Origin: Gemmatimonadales bacterium
GTDB taxonomy: Bacteria; Gemmatimonadota; Gemmatimonadetes; Longimicrobiales; Gaopeijiaceae
NCBI GenBank assembly: GCA_007695225.1
Contig: REED01000071.1
Location: 1-36,536 of the forward strand
Length of the DNA: 36,536 nucleotides
Direction: 5' to 3'
The position numbers and the translations under genes are program-made. The notes under the pieces are model-generated. The model was not told the origin of the DNA, ran no database searches, and worked only from the letters and a program-made list of their open reading frames with translations. Below are positions 19,903 to 29,040 of this stretch, one piece after another (the stretch's first letter is position 1; each line of letters starts with the position of its first letter).

Positions 19903-21471
19903 GGAATGCCGCGAAGCGCCCTCGGCGCCGCCGGTGTTCCGGCTGTCCGGGCCGTGGGCCGGACCGTGGGCCGGACCGTGGGCCGCCTGATCCTGGGACT
20001 GGCCCTGTGCCTCCCCGGCCTGCTGGAAGCGCAGCATGTGGAGGACCCCGTCCTCCCCCGAGGCGCCATCCTCTTCCAGGTGGGAGGCGTCTTCACCCAC
20101 GCTCCGGGGGCCTTCGGAGCGAACGGGCACCAGCCCTTCGGCGAACCCTTCTTCACCTCAGTGGACCCGGCCACTTTTCCTGCCCTGGAGCCGGTCCAGA
20201 ACAGGCTCCGTGACCTCACGGGTCGGTCCGACCTGTCCCTAAGGGTGGGTGAGATCCGGGGACGATTTGAGGTGAATGAACAGGTCCTTCCCATTCGGGT
20301 GGGATACGGTTTGATGGACCGGGTGAGCCTGGGCGTCACGGTGCCCTTCGTACGACGTCGCACCGACGCTCATCTCTTGCTGGACGCGGGCGGAGCCAAT
20401 GTGGGTGCGAGCCCGGGGGGGGACCTAACCGGTGCTTTTCAGACGCAGAGCCGGGCCGCACTGGACACAGTCCGGGCCCAGGTGGGAGAGGCGTGCGAGC
20501 AGTTTGGTGAGGAGTCCGAGGCGTGCGTGGATGGCCGGGCAACGGAAGCGAGGGTCGCTGGGTTCCTGGACCTTCTGGACTCGGTCTGGGAGGATGCAAC
20601 TCCTTTCCCCCTGGACGGCACGGAGGCGGGGCTTGCCCTGGTGGATCGCTGGAGTTCGGTGCGGGAGGACCTCTTCACCTGGGGAGCCGAAGGCCCCGCC
20701 GACCTTCCCCTGGCCACGGTCCCCCTGGGTGACACCTTCCTCCGAAACCAGTTGGTAAACCCCGTGTGGGGCTCCGATGGTTTTCCGACGGCGACCCCCG
20801 AGGCATTCCTCCTCCTGGGCGATGTGGAAGCGCATCTCGTCGTGGGGCTCCTCCACCTCCCGCCGGAAGGACGACGACCCGGGGTCCGAAGCGCCGTGGA
20901 AGGCACCGTCCGGCTCCCCACGGGACAGAGTGACTCCCTTTCCCTGGTCACCCCGCTGGATCCCCCCCGGGGCTATGCCGGAGGCGGAGTCCGCTGGGTC
21001 ACCGACCTCCTCCTGGCGGAGGGCCGGGGCGGGTTTCTCCTCACCCTGGAATGGTCCACTTTCCTGGAGGGGGACGTGGTGCTCCTGGCGACGGACCCCG
21101 ACCGTCCCTGGGACCCCGCCGCTCGCAGGTCCCTGGTGTCGGGGGCGCCGGGCGATCGGTTGACTCTCGGGGTGACCCCCCGGTGGTCCGTCACCCCCGG
21201 TTTGTTCCTGGGCGGGGGGTATGAATGGGCCCATGGGACCGAGGGGCGCTGGAGCGGAGGGAATGGAGGACCCGTGAGCGTGGCACCCTCCACGACGCAG
21301 CATCGAGGGGTCCTGGAGTTCCGCATGGCGGGGTGGTCCACCCCCCTGGTGGAAGACCTCCGCTTCCCGGTGGAACTCGCCGCCCGAGGCGTCTGGGCCT
21401 TCGCCGGCGAGGCAGGAACGCCCCGGGAGCGGAGGGTGGAACTGGGTGCCCGGGTGCTCCGCCGCCGGTGA
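19903..21471 (+). CDS. Predicted outer-membrane or secreted protein, unknown function
   Basis: I do not recognise a named family. From the ATG at 19903 it is 522 residues. A basic N-region with repeated VGRT units is followed by a signal hydrophobic core (LILGLALCLPGLLEA). Mature sequence rich in alternating beta-strand patterns follows (GAILFQVGGVFTHAP, LPIRVGYGLMDRVSLGVTVP, LTLGVTPRWSVTPGLFLGGG, VELAARGVWAFAG), typical of a transporter-like beta-barrel. A middle region with VGEACEQFGEESEACVD holds two cysteines and may form a loop. The starts at 19816 or 19699 would put 29 or 68 extra non-signal residues in front. A 12-base tandem repeat (19954-19985) encodes part of the signal N-region. 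It is convergent with recN. Confidence 0.65.
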   Translation, partial: GMPRSALGAAGVPAVRAVGRTVGRTVGRLILGLALCLPGLLEAQHVEDPVLPRGAILFQVGGVFTHAPGAFGANGHQPFGEPFFTSVDPATFPALEPVQNRLRDLTGRSDLSLRVGEIRGRFEVNEQVLPIRVGYGLMDRVSLGVTVPFVRRRTDAHLLLDAGGANVGASPGGDLTGAFQTQSRAALDTVRAQVGEACEQFGEESEACVDGRATEARVAGFLDLLDSVWEDATPFPLDGTEAGLALVDRWSSVREDLFTWGAEGPADLPLATVPLGDTFLRNQLVNPVWGSDGFPTATPEAFLLLGDVEAHLVVGLLHLPPEGRRPGVRSAVEGTVRLPTGQSDSLSLVTPLDPPRGYAGGGVRWVTDLLLAEGRGGFLLTLEWSTFLEGDVVLLATDPDRPWDPAARRSLVSGAPGDRLTLGVTPRWSVTPGLFLGGGYEWAHGTEGRWSGGNGGPVSVAPSTTQHRGVLEFRMAGWSTPLVEDLRFPVELAARGVWAFAGEAGTPRERRVELGARVLRRR

Positions 21472-21504
21472 ACCGCGTGTGGGGGCCGGGGATACTCACC
21501 AGGT

Positions 21505-23166
21505 TCAGCGGGACGCCAGCAGCTCCCGTGCATGCTCCTGAGAGGCTCGGGACTCTGGGTCCCCGCCCAGCATGCGGGCGATCTCCCCGACACGTTCATC
21601 CCCCTCCAGGGTCACCAACCGGGTGGTGGCCACCCCCTGGTCCTCCCCCTTCTCCACCCGGAGATGACGGCCGGCGCGGGATGCCACCTGGGGTAGGTGG
21701 GTGATGACCACCACCTGGTGATGGGCGGCCACCTCCTGCAGCTTCTGACCCACCGCCACCGCCACCGCCCCTCCGATCCCGGCATCCACCTCATCGAAGA
21801 TGAGCGTGGGAACCCTATCCATCCGGACCAGGATGGCCTTCAGGGCCAGCATGACCCGGGACAGCTCCCCGCCTGACGCGATCCGGGCCAGGGCCCGGGG
21901 AGGAAAGCCAGGGTTCAAGGAGGCCTGGAACTCCACTCGCTCCCCCCCGTGTGCCCCAGGCTCGGGAAGGGGGTCCAGGCTCACCTGGAACCGGGACCCC
22001 TTCATCCCCAGTTCGGGGAGGAGCTCCCCCACCTCCCCGGACAGTCGGGAGGCCGCCTCCGCCCGGAGGACCGAAAGCTCTCCCGCCCGCTCCTCCAGGC
22101 GACCCCGGAGTTCCCCGGCTTCCCGATCCAGCGCCTCCAGCGCCAAGCTGGAGGTGTCCAACTCCTCCAACTCGTCCGCCAGGCGACGGGCGGTGTCCAG
22201 GACATCCTGGAGTTCGGGCCCGTACTTCCGCTTCAGCCGGAAGACCCGGTCGAGCCGGGCCCGAAGCGCCTCGGCCCGGGAGGGATCCACCTCCACCTTG
22301 CCCGCGTACTCTCCCGCCCTCCGTCCGGCGTCCACGGCCTGGTGGTACAGGGAGTCCAACTGCCTCTCCAGTTCCCCCAGGTCGGCGTCCAGGCGGGCCA
22401 GGCGCCGGATCCGATCCCGGGCCTCCGCCAACACCTCGGACACGGCCCCCTCCCCTCCGTAGAGGGCCTCGTGAACCGCTTCCGCTTCCCGGGCCAACTC
22501 CTCGACATGGTCGAGGCGGAGAAGGTCCTCCTCCACCTCCCGGTCCTCCCCGGGGCGGAGCTCGGCTTCCTGGATCTCCTGGAGCTGGAAACGGAGGAAG
22601 TCGGCCCGAGACGCCAGCTCACGGCCTCTGTGGACACGGGACTCCCGCTCGGCCAGGAGGAGGGCCAGTCGGGCGTGGAGCCGCCCGATCTCTTCCACCA
22701 TCGCCTCACCGTTCGCGAAGGCATCCAGGATCCGTCGCTGCTCCACCGGATCCAGGAGGGTCTGATGCTCGTGCTGCCCGTGGAGGTCCACCAGGGCCCG
22801 CCCGAAGGCGCCCACGGCTCCGGCGGTGGCGGGAGACCCGTTGATCCAGGCGCGGTTCCGCCCTTCGGCCTGGACCTCCCGGCGGAGCAGGAGGAGTTCT
22901 CCCTCGTCGGGAAGCCCCTGGTCGTCGAGGAGGGCGTGGAGTTCGGCCCGCCCCGAGAGGTCGAACACGGCCTCCACCCGGGCCCGCTCGGCCCCGGTCC
23001 GCACCGACTCATTGGAGGCCCGGTCTCCCAGGAGGAGGGACAGGGCCCCCACGATGATGGACTTCCCCGCACCGGTCTCACCGGTGAGGACGTTCAGCCC
23101 TGGACCCAGTTCCAGTGAGAGGTCCTGGATGACGGCGAAATCACGGATTCGAAGTTCGAGGAGCAT
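21505..23166 (-). CDS. recN: DNA repair protein RecN
   Basis: RecN is an SMC-like ATPase acting early in recombinational repair of double-strand breaks. The 553-residue product has the family length. The N-terminal half-ATPase shows MLLELRIRDFAVIQDLSLEL and Walker A TGETGAGKS (31-39). A long helical coiled-coil region (about 160-370) is followed by the C-terminal half-ATPase with the ABC signature SGGELSRVMLALKAI, Walker B TLIFDEVDAGIGG and the D/H loop VITHLPQVASRA. The ATG at 23166 has no ribosome site but exactly matches family N-termini. It is the last gene of the right-hand minus-strand run, 143 bases after nadK, and converges with an outer-membrane protein gene. Confidence 0.97.
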   Translation of the reverse strand: MLLELRIRDFAVIQDLSLELGPGLNVLTGETGAGKSIIVGALSLLLGDRASNESVRTGAERARVEAVFDLSGRAELHALLDDQGLPDEGELLLLRREVQAEGRNRAWINGSPATAGAVGAFGRALVDLHGQHEHQTLLDPVEQRRILDAFANGEAMVEEIGRLHARLALLLAERESRVHRGRELASRADFLRFQLQEIQEAELRPGEDREVEEDLLRLDHVEELAREAEAVHEALYGGEGAVSEVLAEARDRIRRLARLDADLGELERQLDSLYHQAVDAGRRAGEYAGKVEVDPSRAEALRARLDRVFRLKRKYGPELQDVLDTARRLADELEELDTSSLALEALDREAGELRGRLEERAGELSVLRAEAASRLSGEVGELLPELGMKGSRFQVSLDPLPEPGAHGGERVEFQASLNPGFPPRALARIASGGELSRVMLALKAILVRMDRVPTLIFDEVDAGIGGAVAVAVGQKLQEVAAHHQVVVITHLPQVASRAGRHLRVEKGEDQGVATTRLVTLEGDERVGEIARMLGGDPESRASQEHARELLASR

Positions 23167-23175
23167 GACCCATCA

Positions 23176-23204
23176 CGATAAGGGGCAGACCGAGGGCGAC
23201 TCAA
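23176..23204 (-). promoter_or_regulatory. Possible recN promoter giving a near-leaderless transcript
   Basis: The minus strand reads TTGAGT (23204-23199), a 17-base spacer and TTATCG (23181-23176). A start about seven bases further falls near 23169, only a few bases before the recN ATG at 23166, which itself lacks a ribosome site. No LexA-type palindrome is recognised in the 143-base gap. Confidence 0.25.
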
Positions 23205-23309
23205 TGGGAAAAGAGGCATGGAAGACAGGAAACCCACTCTGGGCCCCCCGACGGAACTCCCATGGTCGGTCCTCCGGAACCCCTGGGGTCGGGAACGTGG
23301 AGCGGCCTA

Positions 23310-24242
23310 TCAGATGGCCCAGTTGAGCTTTCGGCGAAGGGTCTGGAAGAAGGTCTGCCCGGGAAACCGGACCAGACCCACGGGCACCCGCCCCTTCCGG
23401 ACCAGGATCCGGTCCTCAGGAGAAAGGGCGGTGGCCGCCTGCCCGTCCTCGGTGACCACCAGGCCCTCCATCCGGTCCACGCCGCGGACCGAGAGGCGGC
23501 TGGAGGCGGGAAGGACCAGGGGTCGCATGGCCAGGGTGTGGGCGGAGATGGGGCAGACCACGAGACACTGGGTGCCCGGGGCCACCACTGGCCCCCCGGC
23601 CGAGAGCGAATAGGCCGTGGACCCGGTGGGTGTGGCCACAATGAGACCGTCTCCGGAAAAGGAGCCGATCTCGTCCAGGGCATCATCCTCGCCGACGAAG
23701 AGATCCAGTCGGACCACCCGGGCCACTCCTTCCTTGTGGATCACCAGGTCGTTGAGGGCCCAGAGCCGAGCCCCGGGCTCGCCCTCAGGGCCCTCCACCT
23801 CTCCCTCCAGGGTGAAACGCTTTTCCAGGCGCCCCTCCCCGTTCAGGACCCTGGACAGACCGGCCTCCATTCCCTGGGCGGGGAGAGAGGTCAGGAAACC
23901 AAGTCGCCCCAGGTTCACCCCCAGGACCGGAACGGGCATCCCCGCCACCCGGCGGGCCCCGCGAAGCAGGGTTCCGTCCCCTCCCAGGGTGAGAAGCAGG
24001 TCCATCTCCCCCTCATGGCCCTCCAGGCTCCCGGCAGCCGCGGCAAAGCGGGGCTGCAGAGAAGCCTCGGGAAAGAGCTCCAGGCCTCGGCCCCTGGCAA
24101 AGGCCTCGACCCGGGCCAGCATTTCCTCGAGGAGGGGGGTATCGTTGCGTCCGATGACCCCCACACGCCGGAAGGGCCCTGAAAGGGAGGACCACCCCGG
24201 GTCCAGCACCCCACCGTCATCAGGGAGGGCCTCTGGGGTCAC
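23310..24242 (-). CDS. nadK: NAD kinase
   Basis: NadK phosphorylates NAD to NADP in the cytoplasm. The 310-residue product shows the GGDGT motif (87-91, in LLTLGGDGTLLRGARR), NLGRLGFLTS (110-119), ALNDLVIHKEGVARVV, and SGDGLIVATPTGSTAYSLSA(GG), then a C-terminal beta-rich domain. The start is GTG 24242, whose GTGA overlaps the dxs TGA, so the two are translationally coupled. The first 20 residues are poorly conserved in appearance, leaving a small chance of a later start near FRRVGVIG. Confidence 0.96.
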   Translation of the reverse strand: MTPEALPDDGGVLDPGWSSLSGPFRRVGVIGRNDTPLLEEMLARVEAFARGRGLELFPEASLQPRFAAAAGSLEGHEGEMDLLLTLGGDGTLLRGARRVAGMPVPVLGVNLGRLGFLTSLPAQGMEAGLSRVLNGEGRLEKRFTLEGEVEGPEGEPGARLWALNDLVIHKEGVARVVRLDLFVGEDDALDEIGSFSGDGLIVATPTGSTAYSLSAGGPVVAPGTQCLVVCPISAHTLAMRPLVLPASSRLSVRGVDRMEGLVVTEDGQAATALSPEDRILVRKGRVPVGLVRFPGQTFFQTLRRKLNWAI

Positions 24243-26194
24243 ACCGCCCCTCCGGCGGTGGGTGCAGGCGCCCCAGCCAGCCGGTCCGATCCCAGCCGGT
24301 CCGATTCCAGGAGGGCCCGCACCCGGGCCTGGATCCCCTGGGGATCGAGCCCCAGTTCTCCGAGGAGGACCTTCCGGGGCCCATGATCGATGAAACGATC
24401 GGGGATTCCGTGGGTCGCAAAGCGGGTGGGAGTGGGGAGCCCGGGATCATCGGCGATTTCCCGGCCGATGAAGGCCCCGAACCCGTTCACGACCGCCCCC
24501 TCTTCCACCGTCAGGATCGTCCGGTGCTCGGCCAGGACCCGGCCCAGGGTCTCCCGGTCATAGGGCTTCAGGTAGCGACAATTCACCACCGTGGCCTCGA
24601 CGCCCTCCTCCGCCAGCCCGGCGGCAGCCTCCAGCGCCGTCCGGACCATGGTTCCCACTCCCAGAATGGCCAGGTCCCCGCCTTCCCGAAGGATCTCCCA
24701 GCTTCCCGGCACCACCGGGGGGATGTCGGCCAGCGCCGGGACCTCCTCGGGAACGGTGTCCCGGGGATACCGGATGGAGTAGGGTCCGCTCTCGTGAGCC
24801 ACGGCGGCGCGGAGGAGGGCCAGCATCTCCGATCCGTCCTTGGGCGCCGTCACCGTCATTCCCGGCACGGCCAGCATGTAGTTGATGTCGAAAGCGCCGT
24901 GATGGGTGGGGCCGTCCTCGCCTGCGATCCCCGCCCGATCCATGCAGAAGATCACCGGGAGGTCCTGCAGCGCCACGTCGTGGACGATGGAGTCATAGCC
25001 CCGCTGCAGGAAGGTGGAGTAGATGGCCACCACCGGACGGATTCCCCGGGTGGCCAACCCCGCCGCGAAGGTGACGCCGTGCCCTTCGGCGATCCCCACG
25101 TCGAAGTGCCGGTCGGGAAAGGCCTTCTGGAAGATGGCGGTGCTGGTCCCACCCGGCATGGCGGCGGTGATGGCCACCACCCGGGGGTCGTGCCTCCCCA
25201 GTTCGGTGAGCCCCTCACCGAAGACCGCCTGATAGCGCGGGAGCCCACCCGCCTTCTTCTTGCCCACACCGGACAGCTTGTCGAAGGGGGAGGCGGCGTG
25301 CCACTTCACCGGGTCCTCCTCGGCAGGGCCGTATCCCTTTCCCTTCTGCGTCACCACGTGGACCAGGATGGGACCCTGCATCCCCTTCACGCGGGTGAAG
25401 GTGTCCACCAGTTCGTCCACGTCATGGCCGTCCACCGGCCCCACGTACCGAAAGCCCAGCTCCTCGAAAAGCATCCCCGGGACCAGGAGATGCTTCACGC
25501 TCTCCTCCACTCGGCCGGCCAGGGACTCCATCACCCCCGTCAGGCTTCGGGGCCCCTTCCGGAGAAGGGACTTCACCTCGTCCCGAACCCGGTTGTAGAC
25601 CGGGTTGGTGAGCACGCCGGTGAGGTACTTGTTCATGGCCCCCACGTTGGGGGCGATGGACATGTCGTTGTCGTTCAGGACAACGATGAAATCCCGGTCC
25701 GTGTGGCCGGCGTTGTTCAACGCCTCATAGGCCAGGCCGCAGCTCATGGCCCCGTCGCCGATGATGGAAACGACCTTCTCCGCACCTCCCTGCAGATCTC
25801 GTCCCGCCGCCATTCCCAATCCCGCCGAGATGGAGGTGGCGGCGTGTCCGGCGCCGAAGGTGTCGTACTCCGACTCTTCCCGGCGCAGGAAGGGGGCAAG
25901 CCCCTGGTGCTGGCGGATGGAGGGGAACTGCTCGTTTCGCCCGGTGAGGATCTTGTGGATGTAGGCCTGGTGGCCCGTGTCCCAGACAAGCTGATCCCGT
26001 GGTGTGTCGAATACGTAGTGGAGCGCCACCGTGAGGTCGGCTACCCCGAGGCTGGCCCCGAAATGTCCCCCGATCTGGGACACCACATCGATGTGGCGAT
26101 CCCGGACCTCCCGGGCGAACTGGGGAAGGTCCTCACGGGGAAGCTCGCGGAGGTCGGCGGGCCAGATCACGCGATCGAGAAGAGACACCGGCAT
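24239..26194 (-). CDS. dxs: 1-deoxy-D-xylulose-5-phosphate synthase
   Basis: Dxs condenses pyruvate and glyceraldehyde-3-phosphate with thiamine diphosphate, the entry step of the MEP isoprenoid pathway. From the ATG at 26194 it is 651 residues. It begins SLLDRVIWPADLRELPREDL, followed by GGHFGASLGV(AD)LT, the ThDP motif SIIGDGAMSCGLAYEALNNA with NDN, DGHDVDEL, the transketolase-type second domain (AEGHGVTFAAGLA, MDRAGIAGEDGPTHHGAFD) and the C-terminal domain. An in-frame ATG at 26254 adds 20 proline/serine-rich residues; 26194 is preferred because GAAGG-like GAAGGAA directly precedes it and the alignment begins there. It follows ispA, and nadK starts inside its stop codon. Confidence 0.97.
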   Translation of the reverse strand: MPVSLLDRVIWPADLRELPREDLPQFAREVRDRHIDVVSQIGGHFGASLGVADLTVALHYVFDTPRDQLVWDTGHQAYIHKILTGRNEQFPSIRQHQGLAPFLRREESEYDTFGAGHAATSISAGLGMAAGRDLQGGAEKVVSIIGDGAMSCGLAYEALNNAGHTDRDFIVVLNDNDMSIAPNVGAMNKYLTGVLTNPVYNRVRDEVKSLLRKGPRSLTGVMESLAGRVEESVKHLLVPGMLFEELGFRYVGPVDGHDVDELVDTFTRVKGMQGPILVHVVTQKGKGYGPAEEDPVKWHAASPFDKLSGVGKKKAGGLPRYQAVFGEGLTELGRHDPRVVAITAAMPGGTSTAIFQKAFPDRHFDVGIAEGHGVTFAAGLATRGIRPVVAIYSTFLQRGYDSIVHDVALQDLPVIFCMDRAGIAGEDGPTHHGAFDINYMLAVPGMTVTAPKDGSEMLALLRAAVAHESGPYSIRYPRDTVPEEVPALADIPPVVPGSWEILREGGDLAILGVGTMVRTALEAAAGLAEEGVEATVVNCRYLKPYDRETLGRVLAEHRTILTVEEGAVVNGFGAFIGREIADDPGLPTPTRFATHGIPDRFIDHGPRKVLLGELGLDPQGIQARVRALLESDRLGSDRLAGAPAPTAGGAV

Positions 26195-26327
26195 TTCCTT
26201 CAGGCTTGGGTACCGGGCGGGGGGGGGAGACGATCCCGAGGCCCCGGTGACCATGGGTTGGGTTTCTCAAGGTACCGGCTTCCTCCCGCAGGAAGAAACC
26301 ATCCCCGCCGGCTACCCCATCCGGGCC

Positions 26328-27305
26328 CTAGCGGTCCCGCTCCACGACGAAACGTGCCAACTCCTCCAGAACCGAGGCTGCAGGGAGGCGCAGGTCGGCT
26401 GCCTGGAGTGCCTCCAGGGCGAGATCCACCTGGGAGCGGGCCTCCGCCCGAGCCCCTTCCACACCCAGGAGGGCCACGTAGGTGGATTTGTGCAGGGCGG
26501 CGTCGGAGGGAGCCTTCCCCAGGACCTCCCGGGTGGCGGTGGCGTCGAGGATGTCGTCGGCGATCTGGAAGGCCAGTCCGATGGCCCGTCCGTAGCGGGT
26601 CATGGCCGTCCTCAGGGGCGCGTCGGCCCCGGCAGCCACCGCCCCCAGTTCCAGGGACGCCTCGAGAAGGGCCCCGGTCTTTCGTCGGTGGAGGCCGTCC
26701 AGCTCCTCCCGCCCCAGGGATCGCCCCTCTCCCTCCAGGTCCAGGGCCTGCCCTCCCACCATCCCACCTCCCCCGGCAGCCCGGGCCAGGATCCGAAGGA
26801 GTTCACGTACGTCCGTCTCGGGAACCCCCATGGCCCGGGCGCTCCAGAGGAGATAGAGCCCCGCCGCAGGGATGAGGGCCGCCCCCGCCGTCGCGGTGCT
26901 CCCTTCTCCGAAGAGCGTGTGGGGCGTGTCCCGCCCCCTTCGGAGGGCCGCATCGTCCATGCAGGGGAGGTCATCGTGCATGAGGGAGTATGCGTGGATG
27001 AGTTCCAGGGAGACCGCCAGGTCATGGAGGCGCCCGTCCCCTTCCCCAATACCGTCCCCTGCTCCGCCCGGAGTATCCGGAATGGAAGTGGGCTCCCTCC
27101 CCCCACAGGCCCGGAATGCCGTCACCGCCAGGATGGGCCGCAGGCGCTTCCCCCCGGTAAGGACACCATGTCGCACCGGCGGTCGGAGCCCCTCGGGGAG
27201 AAGGGGGAGAAGCGCGTCCAGGGAACGCTCCAGAGCCGCCTCCACGGCACGCCCCTCCGCCGTCAGGGTGTCGGCCAGCCCCGATCCTCCCGGTATCGTC
27301 GTCAC
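26328..27305 (-). CDS. ispA: Polyprenyl (farnesyl/geranylgeranyl) diphosphate synthase
   Basis: A trans-prenyltransferase that extends allylic diphosphates with isopentenyl diphosphate. The 325-residue product has GGKRLRP (51-57), the first aspartate-rich motif DDLPCMDD (111-118), GQALDLEGEG (185-194), the KT motif and the second aspartate motif DDILD (250-254). A glycine/proline-rich insertion lies at about 72-91 ahead of the first motif. Chain length (C15 versus C20) cannot be decided reliably. The start is GTG 27305, overlapping the xseB TGA as GTGA. Position between xseB and dxs is the classical order in many bacteria. Confidence 0.94.
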   Translation of the reverse strand: MTTIPGGSGLADTLTAEGRAVEAALERSLDALLPLLPEGLRPPVRHGVLTGGKRLRPILAVTAFRACGGREPTSIPDTPGGAGDGIGEGDGRLHDLAVSLELIHAYSLMHDDLPCMDDAALRRGRDTPHTLFGEGSTATAGAALIPAAGLYLLWSARAMGVPETDVRELLRILARAAGGGGMVGGQALDLEGEGRSLGREELDGLHRRKTGALLEASLELGAVAAGADAPLRTAMTRYGRAIGLAFQIADDILDATATREVLGKAPSDAALHKSTYVALLGVEGARAEARSQVDLALEALQAADLRLPAASVLEELARFVVERDR

Positions 27306-27610
27306 TTGGGGGTGTCCTCAGGAAAGGAGCGCGTCCGGGCCCCGTCCCCCTCCCCCACCAATTCCTCTACCCGGAGTTCCGCCCGGGCCAGGAGGGCCTC
27401 GGCCTCCCGGATATGACGCACCCCTTCCTCGAAGAGCGCGAGCCCCTTCTCCAGCTCCACCTCGCCGCCCTCCAGTTCGGCCACGATCCGGTCGAGTCGG
27501 CGAAGGCGGTCCTCCAGGGTGGGATTGTCCGGAACGTCCACGGCGGAACCGTTCTGATCCTGAGGGTTCATTGGGTCCATGTCCTGAGGGTCCATTTTCT
27601 GGGGGGTCAC
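27302..27610 (-). CDS. xseB: Exodeoxyribonuclease VII small subunit
   Basis: XseB partners XseA in degrading single-stranded DNA to oligonucleotides. The 102-residue frame has an N-terminal Met/Asp/Pro/Gln-rich stretch, then the conserved helical-hairpin core LEDRLRRLDRIVAELEGGEV-ELEKGLALFEEGVRHI (about 32-70) and a short tail. The start is taken as GTG 27610, which overlaps the xseA stop as GTGA. ATGs inside the low-complexity N-terminus (MDPQDMDPMNP) are alternatives giving 80-97 residues, nearer the family norm. Its own stop overlaps the ispA GTG. Confidence 0.93.
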   Translation of the reverse strand: MTPQKMDPQDMDPMNPQDQNGSAVDVPDNPTLEDRLRRLDRIVAELEGGEVELEKGLALFEEGVRHIREAEALLARAELRVEELVGEGDGARTRSFPEDTPK

Positions 27611-29040
27611 GTTCTCGGGGTCCGTGGGGTGGGTGGGCTGGGGGGTGGTGGGATGGGGTCCTCCATGGGTTCCCCAAGGAGTTCCTCCGGGTGAACGTCT
27701 CGGGCCTGGCAGTCGATCCGTCCATCCACCACCCGGAGGACGAAGGCCGGATGGGCCTGGAAGTCGGCAACGGAGCGCAGGAGCCCCCCCTCCATGGCGA
27801 GGGGGACCGCATACCCCCGCCGCAGCGTGGCCAGGGGGGAGAGGGCATCCACCTGCCCCGCCGCCCGCGCCAGGCGCTCCCGTCGGAGGTGGATCGAAGT
27901 TCGGACGCCCCGTTCCAGCCGCTCCTCCGCCGCCATCAGGGTCCGTCGCCGCACCTCCACCAGCCGGAGGAGGAGCGGTGTCAGTCGATCCCTTCGCCGC
28001 TCGAGCACCTGACGGCGCGGGGCCAGGAGGCGTTCCATCCCAGCCGAGACCCGGGCGGTCCCCCGCTCCAGGCGATGACGCCTCCGATCCACCTGGGCCC
28101 GGAGTCCACGTGCCAGGCGGGGGCGCACCGCCCCCAGGAGTTCCAGGAGGGCCGTGCCGTCCTGCACCGCCGCCTCTGCCGCGGCCGACGGAGTGGGGGC
28201 CCGCAGATCGGCCACCAGGTCGGAGATGGTCACATCCACCTCGTGTCCGACGGCGGAGATCACGGGAACAGGGGATTCGGCGATGGCTCGTGCCACCACC
28301 TCTTCATTGAAGGCCCACAGGTCCTCCACAGACCCGCCTCCCCGTCCCACGATGAGGAGATCCACCCGTCCGCTTCCCGCCAGGGCGCGAATGGCGCGAG
28401 CGATCTCCGGTCCCGCCCCCTCGCCCTGGACCCGGGTCCCCCGGAGAAGCACCCGGGTCCAGGGGGCCCGCCGGCCGAGGACGTTCAGGATGTCATGGAG
28501 GGCCGCACCGGTGGGGGAGGTGACGACGCCGACGGTCCGGGGCCAACGGGGAATGGGCCGTTTCCGGGCCGGATCGAGAAGCCCCTCCTCCAGGAGGCGG
28601 AGCCGCACCTTTTCGAAGGCCAGCTTCCAGAGACCCTCCTCGCCCTCGCCCTCCAGTTCCCGGACGGAGAACTGGTACTCCCCCCGGGCTTCGTAGAGGG
28701 TGAGCTGCCCGAAGCCCCGGACCCGCATCCCCTCCTCTGGGTCCATGGGAAGGCGAGCGGCTTGCCCCCGCCACATGACGCACCGGAGCTGGGCCCGGTC
28801 ATCCTTCAGGGTGAAGTAGCAGTGCCCCGAGCGGGCCCGGGTCCAGTTCGCCACCTCGCCCCCCACCCAGAGGGGGGGAAGGGCGTCCTCCAGGAAGGCC
28901 CGGACCGTCTGGTTCAGTTCGGAAACGGTCCAGACCCGGGGAGTGGGAGTGGCCGGGGAGCCCGGCTCCTCCGCCTCCTCTGGGTCGGGCAGGGGCTCCG
29001 TCGCCCCACCGAAAAGGTCCAGGATCTCCTCCTCCTTCAC
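27607..29040 (-). CDS. xseA: Exodeoxyribonuclease VII large subunit
   Basis: This is the catalytic and DNA-binding subunit of exonuclease VII. From the GTG at 29040 it is 477 residues. The N-terminal OB-fold (about 36-140) reads VWTVSELNQTVRAFLEDALP, WVGGEVANWTRARSGHCYF and TLKDDRAQLRCVMW. The conserved core has RWPRTVGVVTSPTGAALHDI, LLIVGRGGGSVEDLWAFNEE and VISAVGHEVDVTISDLVADL, then a long coiled-coil arm and LSPLATLRRGYAV. A longer frame to 29298 is antisense-like junk within folD. GTG 29040 overlaps the folD TGA as GTGA, fixing the start. A Pro-rich tail ends the protein and overlaps the xseB start. Confidence 0.96.
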   Translation of the reverse strand: MKEEEILDLFGGATEPLPDPEEAEEPGSPATPTPRVWTVSELNQTVRAFLEDALPPLWVGGEVANWTRARSGHCYFTLKDDRAQLRCVMWRGQAARLPMDPEEGMRVRGFGQLTLYEARGEYQFSVRELEGEGEEGLWKLAFEKVRLRLLEEGLLDPARKRPIPRWPRTVGVVTSPTGAALHDILNVLGRRAPWTRVLLRGTRVQGEGAGPEIARAIRALAGSGRVDLLIVGRGGGSVEDLWAFNEEVVARAIAESPVPVISAVGHEVDVTISDLVADLRAPTPSAAAEAAVQDGTALLELLGAVRPRLARGLRAQVDRRRHRLERGTARVSAGMERLLAPRRQVLERRRDRLTPLLLRLVEVRRRTLMAAEERLERGVRTSIHLRRERLARAAGQVDALSPLATLRRGYAVPLAMEGGLLRSVADFQAHPAFVLRVVDGRIDCQARDVHPEELLGEPMEDPIPPPPSPPTPRTPRT

